Assembly (NCBI GenBank): GCA_046313675.1
Contig: JBKBXU010000027.1
Span: forward strand, 1-23,741
Direction: 5' to 3'
DNA from: JBKBXU01 sp046313675
GTDB lineage: Bacteria; Bacteroidota; Bacteroidia; Cytophagales; Cytophagaceae
Length of the DNA stretch: 23,741 nucleotides
Shown: positions 15,740-23,741 of the stretch, piece after piece
How the letters are laid out: every line of letters starts with the position of its first letter
Position numbering within the stretch: position 1 is the stretch's first letter
Notes under the pieces: generated by a model
What the model was told of the DNA's origin: nothing
The model's input: the letters and a program-made list of their open reading frames with translations, nothing else
The model's database searches: none
Position numbers and translations under genes: made by a program

Positions 15740-16702
15740 CTATTGATTATTAGCCGCTTTTCGCTCTTCCTTTTGCTTTCTTTTTTCTCCGCTTCCTATG
15801 GAAATTACGGAGAAGTTAACATATCTTTTGGGATTGTTCTGGAAGTCGATTAACAAGTTATCGAGATCAGTAAGGGAGCTATTGAGGTTGGTATAAAGAC
15901 TGCTGTCATTTACCAGTTTCCCAAGATTACCCTGGCCCTGATCAATTCTTGCAGTAATGTTTTCAAGATTACGAAGGGAATTATTGGCATTATTGATTGC
16001 CTGTTTTAATTCAAGGTCATTAAGAGAATCTGCAATGGCATTCATCTTGGCAATCAATGGCTTAACAGACTTCTCTGTTTCCTTCAAAGAATTTGTCAGT
16101 GAAACCAGATTTCCGGAAATCGCATGAACATTCTTTTTATTTACAGACATCATTTGCTGAAGATCCCTTGAAGCATCTTCAATATTATCCAAAGTTTGGG
16201 TTACTGCCTTTTCTAATCTGTCACCGAAAAGATGATTGACTTTAGAAACGGTAGAATCTATGTTCTGAAGAATAGGCAAAGCCTTTTCGCTTAATTGCTC
16301 AGTAATATTTTTTTCTTTAATAGGAAGAAGCGTATCTCCTGAAACTAAGGTACGTTGTCCCTTCAATATTTCCAGTTCTATGCTCTTACCTCCAAGAATA
16401 TCAGAGCTGGTTAATTTTGCCAATGTTCTATCGGTCAAAAGCACTTCCTTTTGAACCTCAAGAGCCACAAGAAGTCTGTTATCCCCCGGAATAAGTTTGA
16501 TATTTCCTACCCGGCCAACAGAAAGGCCATTAACCATTACCGGATTAGCGGCAGTAAGGCCGTCTATATTGTCATAAATAACATAATAGCGGTTAGTAGG
16601 AGACAAGAAATCTATCCCCTTAAGGAAATTAAATCCAATATATAATATAACCCCGGCGGTCAGAGCCAGTAAGCCTACTTTAACTTCTTTTGATAGTTTC
16701 AC
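15740..16702 (-). CDS. MCE/MlaD-family lipid transport protein
   Basis: A 320-residue protein with one N-terminal membrane anchor (about 8-27, VGLLALTAGVILYIGFNFL), a single MCE domain (about 37-115, with YDNIDGLTAANPVMVNGLSVGRVG and DILGGKSIELEI) and then a long helical region (about 135-290) likely to form a tube or barrel, as in single-MCE rings. It would be anchored in the inner membrane and face the periplasm, handling phospholipid movement. It lies two bases behind the amidase gene, so the two are cotranscribed, and both diverge from lptD. No Mla-type ATPase or permease gene (mlaE/mlaF) is next to it in the window, so its partners lie elsewhere. Confidence 0.92.
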   Translation of the reverse strand: MKLSKEVKVGLLALTAGVILYIGFNFLKGIDFLSPTNRYYVIYDNIDGLTAANPVMVNGLSVGRVGNIKLIPGDNRLLVALEVQKEVLLTDRTLAKLTSSDILGGKSIELEILKGQRTLVSGDTLLPIKEKNITEQLSEKALPILQNIDSTVSKVNHLFGDRLEKAVTQTLDNIEDASRDLQQMMSVNKKNVHAISGNLVSLTNSLKETEKSVKPLIAKMNAIADSLNDLELKQAINNANNSLRNLENITARIDQGQGNLGKLVNDSSLYTNLNSSLTDLDNLLIDFQNNPKRYVNFSVISIGSGEKRKQKEERKAANNQ

Positions 16703-16704
16703 AG

Positions 16705-17484
16705 TTAGTTCATTGATTCTAGTTCTTCTTTATATTCTTTAAAGGCTCTGAAAATGCCCGAGGCAAGATAAACCTGATTTGTTGGGTTATTCAGGTATTT
16801 TTCTTCATCGAGATTGGAAAGAAAGCCTATTTCAATAAGAGCACCTGGCATGGTAGTTTTCCATAATACCAATAAGCCGGCTTGTTTAACTCCCCTACTG
16901 CTACGACCAACCCTTGTTTTAAATTGGTTTTCGACCTTTTCAGCAAACCTCAGGCTATTTCCAATAAAAGCCTGCTGGTAATTTGCTAATAAAATATGAG
17001 ACATTGGACTTTTCGGGTCAAAACCTTCATAATTTTTTTCATAATCCCTCTCATGAAGGATTACAGCATTTTCTCTTTTTGCCACTTCCAGGTTGCCTTC
17101 AGAAGTATGTAACCCCATTGTGTATGTCTCAGTTCCATGAACATGATTCGGCCCGGAGTTACAATGAATAGATATAAACAAATCTGCATTATGTTTATTC
17201 GCAATACCCGCACGATCATGAAGTTCAACGAACTTATCGGTTTCCCTGGTATAAATAACATTTACATCAGGCATATACTCCTTTATAATACGTCCCAACT
17301 CAAGTGCAACCTTAAGTGCAACGTCAGCCTCATGTGAATGCTTTCCTAGACATCCCGGATCTTTTCCACCATGACCAGCATCAATAACAACTGTCCTTAA
17401 CTTATACTGCTTTTTTTCTAAAGGAGTAAAAGCTGAAAATAATAAAAGTAAGGTGCCGAATGTTATTAAGATTAAATTTTTCAC
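16705..17484 (-). CDS. N-acetylmuramoyl-L-alanine amidase, zinc-dependent (amidase_3)
   Basis: An exported 259-residue peptidoglycan hydrolase that cuts the bond between N-acetylmuramic acid and L-alanine. A signal peptide covers about 1-20 (MKNLILITFGTLLLLFSAFT). The catalytic domain has VVIDAGHGGKDPG at 32-44 with zinc ligand His38, Glu52, His107 in LFISIHCNSG, and catalytic Glu218 in GALIEIGFLSN. No amidase-autoinhibitory helix or SPOR/LysM binding domain is evident, so targeting must rely on other factors. It is the first gene of a two-gene unit with the MCE protein and is driven by a strong-looking promoter in the 93-base region shared with lptD. Confidence 0.94.
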   Translation of the reverse strand: MKNLILITFGTLLLLFSAFTPLEKKQYKLRTVVIDAGHGGKDPGCLGKHSHEADVALKVALELGRIIKEYMPDVNVIYTRETDKFVELHDRAGIANKHNADLFISIHCNSGPNHVHGTETYTMGLHTSEGNLEVAKRENAVILHERDYEKNYEGFDPKSPMSHILLANYQQAFIGNSLRFAEKVENQFKTRVGRSSRGVKQAGLLVLWKTTMPGALIEIGFLSNLDEEKYLNNPTNQVYLASGIFRAFKEYKEELESMN

Positions 17485-17497
17485 TTTTTTATTTTTT

Positions 17498-17527
17498 CAA
17501 AGTTATAAGCAATAACTTTACCACAAA
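17498..17527 (-). promoter_or_regulatory. Bacteroidota-type promoter for the amidase-MCE operon
   Basis: On the minus strand TTTG (17527-17524) is followed after 18 bases by TAACTTTG (17505-17498), a full TTTG/TAnnTTTG match. The predicted transcript starts near 17491, giving a very short leader before the ATG at 17484. Confidence 0.6.
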
Positions 17528-17577
17528 ATTGTAAATTTTTTCGCAAACTGAAAAAACTATTACACATTTTACTTATA

Positions 17578-20238
17578 ATGCTCGTCCTGTTGGCCAGCAT
17601 ATTTACCGAATCCTATAGCCAGGGTACGGTCGGCGAACCTATTCCAAACAATGAATTCCCAGCGAATGTTTCACCAGACCCGGATATCCCTCCTGTGGAA
17701 GCGGCAGGAGATACTTTGCCCGTAACAGATACACTGCCACCTCCTCCCGAGCAAGAAGGTGATATCGAAACCACCGTTAAGTACCATGCTAACGATTCAA
17801 TCATGCTTGATGTGATAACTCAAACGGTTTTTCTTTATGGAAGTGCCCATATAGAGTACGGAGATATTACTCTGGAAGCTGATTATATAGAACTTAACTG
17901 GATAACAAACACACTATATGCTATCGGCACTGTGGATACCGCTACCGGAAGATATCGGGGGGTACCGGTATTCAGAGATAAAGATGACATGTATACCGCT
18001 GATTCCATCAGATATAATTTTAAATCTAAAAAAGGAATTATTCACGGAATGGTAACTCAGGAGGGAGAAGGTTACCTTCATGGTAATAAAATTAAAAAAG
18101 ATGCGCAGAACAACCTTTATATTAATCATGCAAAATATACGACCTGTAACCTGGCTCATCCACATTTTTATATAGGGGCACATAGGCTCAAGCTAATCCC
18201 TGACGACAAAATAGTCTCCGGTCCTTTTCATATGGTAATAGGTGATATACCTACACCGGTGGGATTCTTCCTCGGATACTTTCCGGTACCAAAATCCAGA
18301 CGATCCGGAATTATTTTCCCATCACCTGGTGAAGATGCCAATCGGGGCTTTAATATTAGAGAAGGCGGATATTATCTTGCGATTAAGGACTATGCCGGTG
18401 TACGAATGGTAGGAGATATTTTTACCAACGGAAGCTGGAGGCTTAACGTTGGTACGGAATACATCAGGAGATACCATTATGGCGGAAACCTCCTTGTAAA
18501 CTTCAGTAAGCACAGAATAGGATTTGATGAAGAAATAGGCTTTAATGAGGATTTTAATATTACCTGGCAACATAGTTCCAGAGGACAAGGACCCAGCCAA
18601 TTTACTTCAAACGTAAACTATGGTTCCAGCAACTTCTACAGGTTAAACTCTTTAGACCCTATGGCTATCCAGACAGGAACCTTCCAGTCTACAATTACTT
18701 ATTTCAGAACTTTTCCTAACTCGCCGTTCACGCTGGGTGTTTCATTAAGGCAGGATCAAAATACCCAAACCAATGTTGCTACTTTTACTTTACCACAGAT
18801 AAATTTTGGTATGAACCGTATAAATCCTTTCAAAGGAGATATCCCAAGAGGACGCTGGTACGAGAAAATATTTGTTGCTTATAACTTCAACACAGAATTC
18901 AGGACTACCAACAGCTTCCAACATCCGGGATTCCCTGAAATACAAAGAGACACAGGTTTTGCCATTTCAGCTGATAATATAAGCCAATTATTAGCTCAGG
19001 GGCAGTATGGTGCAACCCATGTAATTAATGCAGGAACAAGCTTTAAGCCTAAAAAAACGTTCATGCAATATTTTAATGTTAACCCCTTTTTTAACTATAC
19101 AGACTTCTGGTATCCGGAAAGGATCCAATATTCAGACGTTACATCCAGAACTCAATTCCGGGCAGATACCTTGTCAGGTTTTTACAGAGTCGGAAGTTTT
19201 AATACCGGAGCCAATCTTACTACAAAAATCAATGGTTTTTATGAATTCCAAAGCCAGCGATTTAAAGGAATGCGGCATGTAATTATTCCTACGCTGAATT
19301 ATACCTACCGGCCGGATTTTGGAACATTTGACTTGTTAGGTGATGCCTTTCAGGATGTTGGCGGACAGCTTGGAGTAGTTGGAAATGGCCAGGAAGTGTT
19401 ATTAGGAAAATATCAGGGCTTTATTTTTGGAGCTCCCCAAAGAGGCCTTCAGAACAGCTTAGGGTTCAATATAACCAATACCATTGAAGGTAAAATTAGA
19501 GGAAGGGATACTACCACACAAGAGCGCCAGGACAGAAAAGTGTCTTTATTGGATAATTTTAGCATAAATGGTAATTATAATTTTGCTGCCGATAGTTTCC
19601 AACTTTCCAACATCGTCATCAACGCCCGAACCAGATTATTTAACCGCATCGACATTAACTACAATTCGGTTCTTGATCCATATGTATATGAGCCTTCAGA
19701 TCAGTTACAAGGACGGAGAGTGGACAGACTGGTATTAAATGAAGAAGGCTTTAGGTTGGGGCAAATTTCTGCAACCAACATTTCGGTAGGTACGAGTTTC
19801 AATCCGGCTGCCCGCAGCAGGCCTGCCCCTCCTGCTGATGCTCCTCCTGAACAACTTGCCTATATTGCCTCACATCCGGCAATGTATGTTGATTTTAATA
19901 TTCCTTGGAACCTAATGGTTTCCTACAACACAAGTTTTTCCAACGTGGGGCTTGCAGGTAAAGTTTTAACGGCCAACTCTGTTACTTTTAATGGAGATAT
20001 TACCTTAACTGAAAACTGGAAAATAGGAATTATGACAGGTTATGACCTGATAAATAAATCAATAACAACTACAAGAATTAATATTAACAGAGATCTACAC
20101 TGCTGGCAGATGAGCTTTACCGTACTTCCATTCGGAATTCAACGGTCGTATTTCTTTACCCTGGCAGCTAAGGCAACTCTACTTCAGGATTTAAAACTAA
20201 ATAAACGCAGCCCGAATATGATAGGTACCATGTTCTAA
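17578..20238 (+). CDS. lptD: LptD-type LPS assembly outer-membrane protein
   Basis: Large outer-membrane protein (886 residues from the ATG) that places lipopolysaccharide in the outer leaflet. Residues about 66-200 are the OstA-like periplasmic domain (VFLYGSAHIEYGDITLEADYIE at 84-105), followed by a Bacteroidota-type beta barrel with repeated amphipathic strands to the end; the C-terminus does not end in a clear aromatic residue. Only one Cys is apparent at the domain border (KYTTCNLAHPHF). A proline-rich linker lies at 37-57. The ATG at 17578 gives a signal peptide with no positive charge. The open frame continues upstream and reads (CTG)KKLLHILLI before it, so translation may begin at the CTG at 17548. 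It is divergent from the amidase-MCE operon. Confidence 0.9.
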   Translation: MLVLLASIFTESYSQGTVGEPIPNNEFPANVSPDPDIPPVEAAGDTLPVTDTLPPPPEQEGDIETTVKYHANDSIMLDVITQTVFLYGSAHIEYGDITLEADYIELNWITNTLYAIGTVDTATGRYRGVPVFRDKDDMYTADSIRYNFKSKKGIIHGMVTQEGEGYLHGNKIKKDAQNNLYINHAKYTTCNLAHPHFYIGAHRLKLIPDDKIVSGPFHMVIGDIPTPVGFFLGYFPVPKSRRSGIIFPSPGEDANRGFNIREGGYYLAIKDYAGVRMVGDIFTNGSWRLNVGTEYIRRYHYGGNLLVNFSKHRIGFDEEIGFNEDFNITWQHSSRGQGPSQFTSNVNYGSSNFYRLNSLDPMAIQTGTFQSTITYFRTFPNSPFTLGVSLRQDQNTQTNVATFTLPQINFGMNRINPFKGDIPRGRWYEKIFVAYNFNTEFRTTNSFQHPGFPEIQRDTGFAISADNISQLLAQGQYGATHVINAGTSFKPKKTFMQYFNVNPFFNYTDFWYPERIQYSDVTSRTQFRADTLSGFYRVGSFNTGANLTTKINGFYEFQSQRFKGMRHVIIPTLNYTYRPDFGTFDLLGDAFQDVGGQLGVVGNGQEVLLGKYQGFIFGAPQRGLQNSLGFNITNTIEGKIRGRDTTTQERQDRKVSLLDNFSINGNYNFAADSFQLSNIVINARTRLFNRIDINYNSVLDPYVYEPSDQLQGRRVDRLVLNEEGFRLGQISATNISVGTSFNPAARSRPAPPADAPPEQLAYIASHPAMYVDFNIPWNLMVSYNTSFSNVGLAGKVLTANSVTFNGDITLTENWKIGIMTGYDLINKSITTTRININRDLHCWQMSFTVLPFGIQRSYFFTLAAKATLLQDLKLNKRSPNMIGTMF

Positions 20239-20246
20239 ACAGGAAA

Positions 20247-21105
20247 CTAGCCAACATGCATAATAAGAACAGGATTCTTAAGTTTGTATAACATTTTTTT
20301 GGCTTGACTTTTGTCAAAAAACTTTTCCAGAAAACTCTTCTTATAAGTGGCCATTACGATAAGGTCAGCACCATTGCGCTCTGCATATGAGTTAAGACCA
20401 TTGACCAAATGAGAAGCAGTTAGAAGTTCAAACGAAATATTTTTATACAAAACATTCTCAAGTATGGCTGTTTTGGCGAGCTCATATCTGTTTTCAACTT
20501 TAGAATCTGCCTCTTCTGTAAAATAAACAAAAGCTATATCCGGATGATAAGATTTTAATAAGTTAATAGCTCCAGTAATGGTATCAAATTTAAAATTCAT
20601 GATATCCAATGCATAAACTACTCTCTTAATACCTTCAAAACTATTACCATTAAAAGGCACAACAAAAACCGGACATGAAACCTCTTCTATTATAGCAGCA
20701 GCATTGCTTTCCAGGTAAATTCCATGGAACTTCTCTCTATTTTCTCCATGAGAGCCCATTACGACCAACTGTATATTTCTTTCATTCACCGCTTTTTTAA
20801 TAGCGTTGACAGGCAAGCCATCCTCCCACACAAAATCATAGTTAATCGATGAACTTTTGTTAATTGGATCAGCCTTAAGTTCAGCACAAGTATTAATTAA
20901 TTTCCTTCTAATTTCGTGCTCTTCCTTCAATATTTTTTTTTTCTGCAGTATTTAATTCCCGGCCTGCCTCAAGGGCCACGGGAATATTTGCCGCATGAAA
21001 TATCAGAAGATCTGTGTTTAATTTTATAGCAAGATGCTGAGCATACCTTAAAACATGTTCATAATCCTTTGAGAAATCTGTTGGGCATAAAATGGCATTT
21101 TTCAT
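20247..21105 (-). pseudogene. Universal stress protein (two Usp domains), split by a frameshift at an A10 run
   Basis: The minus strand encodes a tandem-Usp protein in two frames. The first piece (21105-20908) has MKNAILCPTDFSKDYEHVLRYA, the start of a Usp domain, and stops after about 65 codons. The second piece (20930-20247) continues the fold without a gap: VVMGSHGENREKFHG with the nucleotide-loop region, CPVFVVPF, then a second Usp domain ending DLIVMATYKKSFLEKFFDK and NPVLIMHVG. Joining the frames at the ten adenines (20942-20933), by dropping one A, yields an intact protein of 285 residues (EKKILKEEHE across the join). The second piece has only a TTG near its start. It may be a sequencing error, a true pseudogene, or a gene restored by slippage. 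The nucleotide-binding Gly loop is degenerate in domain one. Confidence 0.85.
20933..20942 (-). repeat. A10 homopolymer at the frameshift point of the universal stress protein
   Basis: Ten consecutive adenines (T10 on the plus strand) lie exactly where the two Usp frames join. Runs of this length are prone to replication slippage, transcriptional slippage and sequencing miscalls. Confidence 0.9.
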
Positions 21106-21239
21106 AGAAGCAAGAATTAATTAACCGGAAAAAATTTAACTATTAATAAGAAATTATGGAATTTGTTTAATAATTCAAGCTTAAAACCTACCCTTATAAA
21201 GCAATTCAGATGATTATTAGATCAAAACCTTTTAAGTTT

Positions 21240-21629
21240 TTAAGAGCACTTACACTCCTCAGAATTATTACTCATAAAACTAAAAAAGCTCTCTTTTAAA
21301 ACCCTGATTTCTTTTAACGTTTCATAAAAAACTTTTATGATTTCTCCATCTTTGAGTTGAGTCTGTTCAACATCAGCCAAATCATCTTTTAATAAAATAG
21401 TAATATCTTTTTCTCTGGCACGGATTTTATCCATCAAATCGATCAAAGAGCTTTGTAGTGCTTCGAATTGCTTCCAATAAGCATCAAAAATTTTAATTTT
21501 ATCTCTATCCCGTGTATGACTATAGCTTTTCTTCAAAAGTTTCAAAAAAAAGTCAATTTCCTGGGTTAGAAATTTACATTCTGAATTTACTTCCAGATTT
21601 TCAAGATGAACTTCAGCAACGTTTTTCAT
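21240..21629 (-). CDS. Small helical protein of unknown function
   Basis: A 129-residue soluble protein, predicted almost entirely helical from its heptad-like spacing (FFLKLLKKSYSHT at 27-39, YWKQFEALQSSLIDLMDKIRAREKD at 51-75, KVFYETLKEIRVLKESFFSF at 99-118). It ends NSEECKCS with a CxC pair, a possible metal- or redox-responsive tail. No signal peptide or membrane segment is seen. I do not recognise the family. It lies upstream of the universal stress protein on the same strand (134 bases apart), and its promoter region carries a long palindrome with a Crp/Fnr-like core, so a role in the same stress or low-oxygen response is plausible but inferred. Confidence 0.7.
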   Translation of the reverse strand: MKNVAEVHLENLEVNSECKFLTQEIDFFLKLLKKSYSHTRDRDKIKIFDAYWKQFEALQSSLIDLMDKIRAREKDITILLKDDLADVEQTQLKDGEIIKVFYETLKEIRVLKESFFSFMSNNSEECKCS

Positions 21630-21645
21630 AATACTTTTTTTTAAG

Positions 21646-21653
21646 CAAAACTA
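21646..21653 (-). promoter_or_regulatory. Candidate -7 element TAGTTTTG for the small helical protein
   Basis: The minus strand reads TAGTTTTG, an exact TAnnTTTG match, with TTTC (imperfect TTTG) about 19 bases further upstream. A transcript start near 21639 is expected, about 10 bases before the ATG. Confidence 0.5.
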
Positions 21654-21687
21654 CATCCTGATATTTACTTCTGAAATGACATTTTAC

Positions 21688-21721
21688 TAAACAAAAAATG
21701 ACCCTTGTCATTTTTTGTTTA
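21688..21721. promoter_or_regulatory. 15-bp perfect inverted repeat with TGAC-N4-GTCA core, possible Crp/Fnr-type operator
   Basis: TAAACAAAAAATGAC at 21688-21702 is followed by CCTT and its exact complement at 21707-21721. It lies between divergent genes, so it is not a terminator for either. The core TGAC-N4-GTCA has the spacing of Crp/Fnr-superfamily boxes (for example predicted HcpR sites). Its centre is about 65 bases upstream of the predicted transcript start of the helical protein, a usual activator distance. A 4-base-loop hairpin in RNA is the alternative reading. Confidence 0.6.
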
Positions 21722-21820
21722 CCATTCCACCCTCTTCTCTTTTTATAATTCAATCACTTAATCAAATTATACAAAAAAATAAAAAATAATCGCAATCTTT
21801 TACAAATGAGGACGTTTTAA

Positions 21821-21852
21821 TTTGTCTAAAAAGACAATTGGCGTTATTTTTG
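21821..21852 (+). promoter_or_regulatory. Bacteroidota-type promoter for the lamin-tail/CotH gene
   Basis: TTTG at 21821-21824 is followed after 20 bases by TATTTTTG at 21845-21852, a full match to the TTTG/TAnnTTTG consensus, 25 bases before the ATG at 21878. A 6-bp inverted repeat (TTGTCT/AGACAA, 21822-21837) overlaps the -33 element and could be an operator. Confidence 0.65.
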
Positions 21853-21877
21853 TATTAAGAAATTGTAAATTTTTCTA

Positions 21878-23741
21878 ATGACCAGATTTCTATTTATAGT
21901 AGCATTTTTATCCGTTCACCTCGGCGCACAGGCTCAGCAGGTTGTAATTAACGAAATAATGGCTTCCAACCATTCTGTAATAGCTGATGAGGATGGAGAC
22001 TATGAAGATTGGATAGAACTATTCAATGCTGGAAATTACCCTATTAACCTTCATGGCTATACAATTTCAGACAATCTCAACAATCCCTATAAGTGGTCTT
22101 TCCCATCCGTAAGTATAGCTCCTAACAGCTATCTGTTAATTTTTGCCTCCGGGAAAAACAGAAAAAATGGGACTTTACATACCAATTTTAAAATATCTGC
22201 CAGTGGTGAACCCATTGCTCTATATGATCCATTTGGAGGACAAGTAGATTTAATTGAAGAAACCCCCATTCCCACCAATCACTCCTTCGGAAGAGAAACA
22301 GATGGTGCATCTGAAATGATTTTCTTTTCCGTTTCCACACCTGGTTATTCTAATACTCAAGGACAAGAACAAATTCCTTTAAAAGAATTGACATTTAGTC
22401 ATACTTCAGGCTTTTACCAATCTCCATTCCAACTTACAATAGATGCAGATAAAGAAGATGTAAAAATTTATTATACGATTGACGGCACAAGTCCTGATAC
22501 CAGTTCTCTGGTTTATAGCACACCCATTGATATTATTGATAGATCAAACCTGGAAAACGTAATTTCAGAAATCAGAACAAATCCTGAAAGCATTCATGAA
22601 TCAATTACCTGGAAAGCACCAAAAGGAAAAGTCTTTAAGGCTAACATCATCAGGGTTAAAGCTTTTTTGAACGGAGAGCCATATAGTGAGGAATACACCT
22701 ATTCATTTTTCGTTCATCCAAACATGAATAGTAAGTACTCCTTGCCAATTATATCAATTACCACAGACCCTAAAAATCTTTTTGATTATGATAGTGGAAT
22801 TTATGTACCAGGTTTGCACCATGATATTGATACCATTTTGAGATGGCATTGGGGTACCGGTAACTTTCATCAAAGAGGGCCTGAGTGGGAAAAGCCCGCC
22901 TATATGGAGTATTTTGAAAAAGACGGTTCTATATCTGTTTCACAACACATCGGAATAAGAATCCATGGGTTTGGGAGTAGGGGCCTACCACAGAAATCGC
23001 TGCGATTATATGCACGAAATATATTCGGAACTAACACCTTTAATTATCAATTCTTCAAAGACAGGGACTTCAGCGATTACAATAGAATATTATTACGAAA
23101 TTCTGGCCAGGACTTTTCCTACTCAATGTTTAAAGATGCTTTGACAGGTTTAATGGTTGACCCAATGAAACTGGAATATCAAAAATATCAACCAAGTATT
23201 GTATTTATCAATGGAGAATATTGGGGAATACACAACGTCAGAGACCGAATTGACGAACGGTTTCTTGAATATGCCACAGGAGCAGATCCTGAAAAAGTTG
23301 ACCTGTTAAATAACAATTCAGAGGTAATGGCCGGAAGTAATGAAGATTACCTGAAACTCATGGAATTTATTGAGGATAGTGATCTTGAAGATGATGGAAA
23401 CTTTATGTATGTAGCTTCTGAAATAGATGTAGATAATTACATTGACTACCAAATAGCCAAACAGTTTATTAGTGTGTATGACTGGCCTGGCAATAACATC
23501 CGTTTTTGGAGAACTACAGAACCTAAAAGCAAATGGCGTTGGATATTTTTTGATAACGATGATGCCTTAAAAAGAACTGATTTTAATGCCATAGAACATT
23601 CTCTTAATGAAGATGGACCAATATGGCCTAATCCAGCCTGGTCAACTTTTTTATTCAGAAACCTAATAAAAAATGAAAAATTCAAAGAACAGTACCTTCA
23701 AAGGTTAAACCACCACTTGGACAATACCTTTGCACATAATA
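21878..23741 (+). CDS. Secreted lamin-tail/CotH-kinase domain protein, 3' end outside the window
   Basis: An open frame with no stop from the ATG at 21878 to the window end (621 residues visible). It starts with a signal peptide (MTRFLFIVAFLSVHLGAQAQ). A lamin-tail domain follows at about 21-125 (VINEIMASN, DWIELFN, YTISDN), then a chitobiase-like/Fn3-associated beta domain at about 178-275 (YYTIDGTSPD). A CotH kinase-type domain covers about 355-610: IRIHGFGSRGLPQKSLRLYAR at 360-380, VFINGEYWGIHNVRDRID at 442-459, and WRWIFFDNDDAL at 553-564 with the acidic metal-binding cluster. CotH enzymes are atypical secreted kinases. A type IX sorting domain would be expected at the missing C-terminus. 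A full promoter lies just upstream. Confidence 0.92.
   Translation, partial: MTRFLFIVAFLSVHLGAQAQQVVINEIMASNHSVIADEDGDYEDWIELFNAGNYPINLHGYTISDNLNNPYKWSFPSVSIAPNSYLLIFASGKNRKNGTLHTNFKISASGEPIALYDPFGGQVDLIEETPIPTNHSFGRETDGASEMIFFSVSTPGYSNTQGQEQIPLKELTFSHTSGFYQSPFQLTIDADKEDVKIYYTIDGTSPDTSSLVYSTPIDIIDRSNLENVISEIRTNPESIHESITWKAPKGKVFKANIIRVKAFLNGEPYSEEYTYSFFVHPNMNSKYSLPIISITTDPKNLFDYDSGIYVPGLHHDIDTILRWHWGTGNFHQRGPEWEKPAYMEYFEKDGSISVSQHIGIRIHGFGSRGLPQKSLRLYARNIFGTNTFNYQFFKDRDFSDYNRILLRNSGQDFSYSMFKDALTGLMVDPMKLEYQKYQPSIVFINGEYWGIHNVRDRIDERFLEYATGADPEKVDLLNNNSEVMAGSNEDYLKLMEFIEDSDLEDDGNFMYVASEIDVDNYIDYQIAKQFISVYDWPGNNIRFWRTTEPKSKWRWIFFDNDDALKRTDFNAIEHSLNEDGPIWPNPAWSTFLFRNLIKNEKFKEQYLQRLNHHLDNTFAHN

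Overview
The window looks like ordinary chromosomal DNA of a Bacteroidota bacterium, most likely order Cytophagales. The DNA is AT-rich. Several start sites are preceded by the Bacteroidota -7 promoter element TAnnTTTG rather than an E. coli-type -10. The gene set fits the phylum: a Bacteroidota-type LptD with a single-MCE protein and an amidase, a GluP-type sugar transporter, a monofunctional prephenate dehydratase with its aminotransferase partner, a domain resembling the type IX secretion C-terminal signal, and a secreted lamin-tail/CotH protein. I see no rRNA, tRNA, CRISPR array, phage or insertion sequence.

Layout. 1-1548: potassium channel/transporter subunit of the TrkH/KtrB family, open at the left edge. 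1576-2604 (-): hemE. 2644-2952 (-): small free-standing sorting-domain-like protein. 3309-4643 (+): GluP-type sugar transporter ending in a very clear intrinsic terminator. 4796-5287 (+): small secreted protein with a Cys/His pattern like NlpC/P60-CHAP enzymes. 5289-7278 (-): pheA and an aminotransferase, overlapping, for phenylalanine synthesis. 7388-7543 (-): a likely 51-residue membrane protein. 7707-8228 (-): membrane-anchored protein of unknown function. 8299-8592 (+): A-type Fe-S carrier homologue lacking the C-terminal CxC. 8589-11426 (-): four-gene overlapping operon of a WD40 protein, a DivIVA-like protein, FolB and a ChaN-like protein. 11616-12221 (+): secreted thioredoxin-fold protein. 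12235-14721 (-): acyl-CoA carboxylase beta subunit followed by a SirB1-type protein. 14794-15504 (-): pirin. 15740-17484 (-): amidase then MCE protein, divergent from lptD (17578-20238, +). 20247-21105 (-): universal stress protein split by a 10-base homopolymer. 21240-21629 (-): small helical protein. 21878 to the right edge (+): secreted lamin-tail/CotH protein.

Themes. The central part is envelope biology: LptD delivers LPS to the outer leaflet, the MCE protein is an inner-membrane-anchored lipid-transport component, and the amidase cleaves peptidoglycan; all three share one 93-base divergent control region. A DivIVA-like protein with the canonical membrane-binding residues sits in a translationally coupled operon with a seven-blade WD40 protein, an unusual grouping. 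The right part looks stress- or oxygen-related: a universal stress protein, a small helical protein and an upstream 15-bp palindrome with a TGAC-N4-GTCA core of the Crp/Fnr-family type.

I do not see a clearly new multi-gene defence or biosynthetic system. The observations most worth checking are the homopolymer-split stress protein, the unannotated 51-residue membrane protein, the CxC-less Fe-S carrier, the orphan sorting-like domain, the likely non-AUG start of lptD, and the WD40/DivIVA operon.
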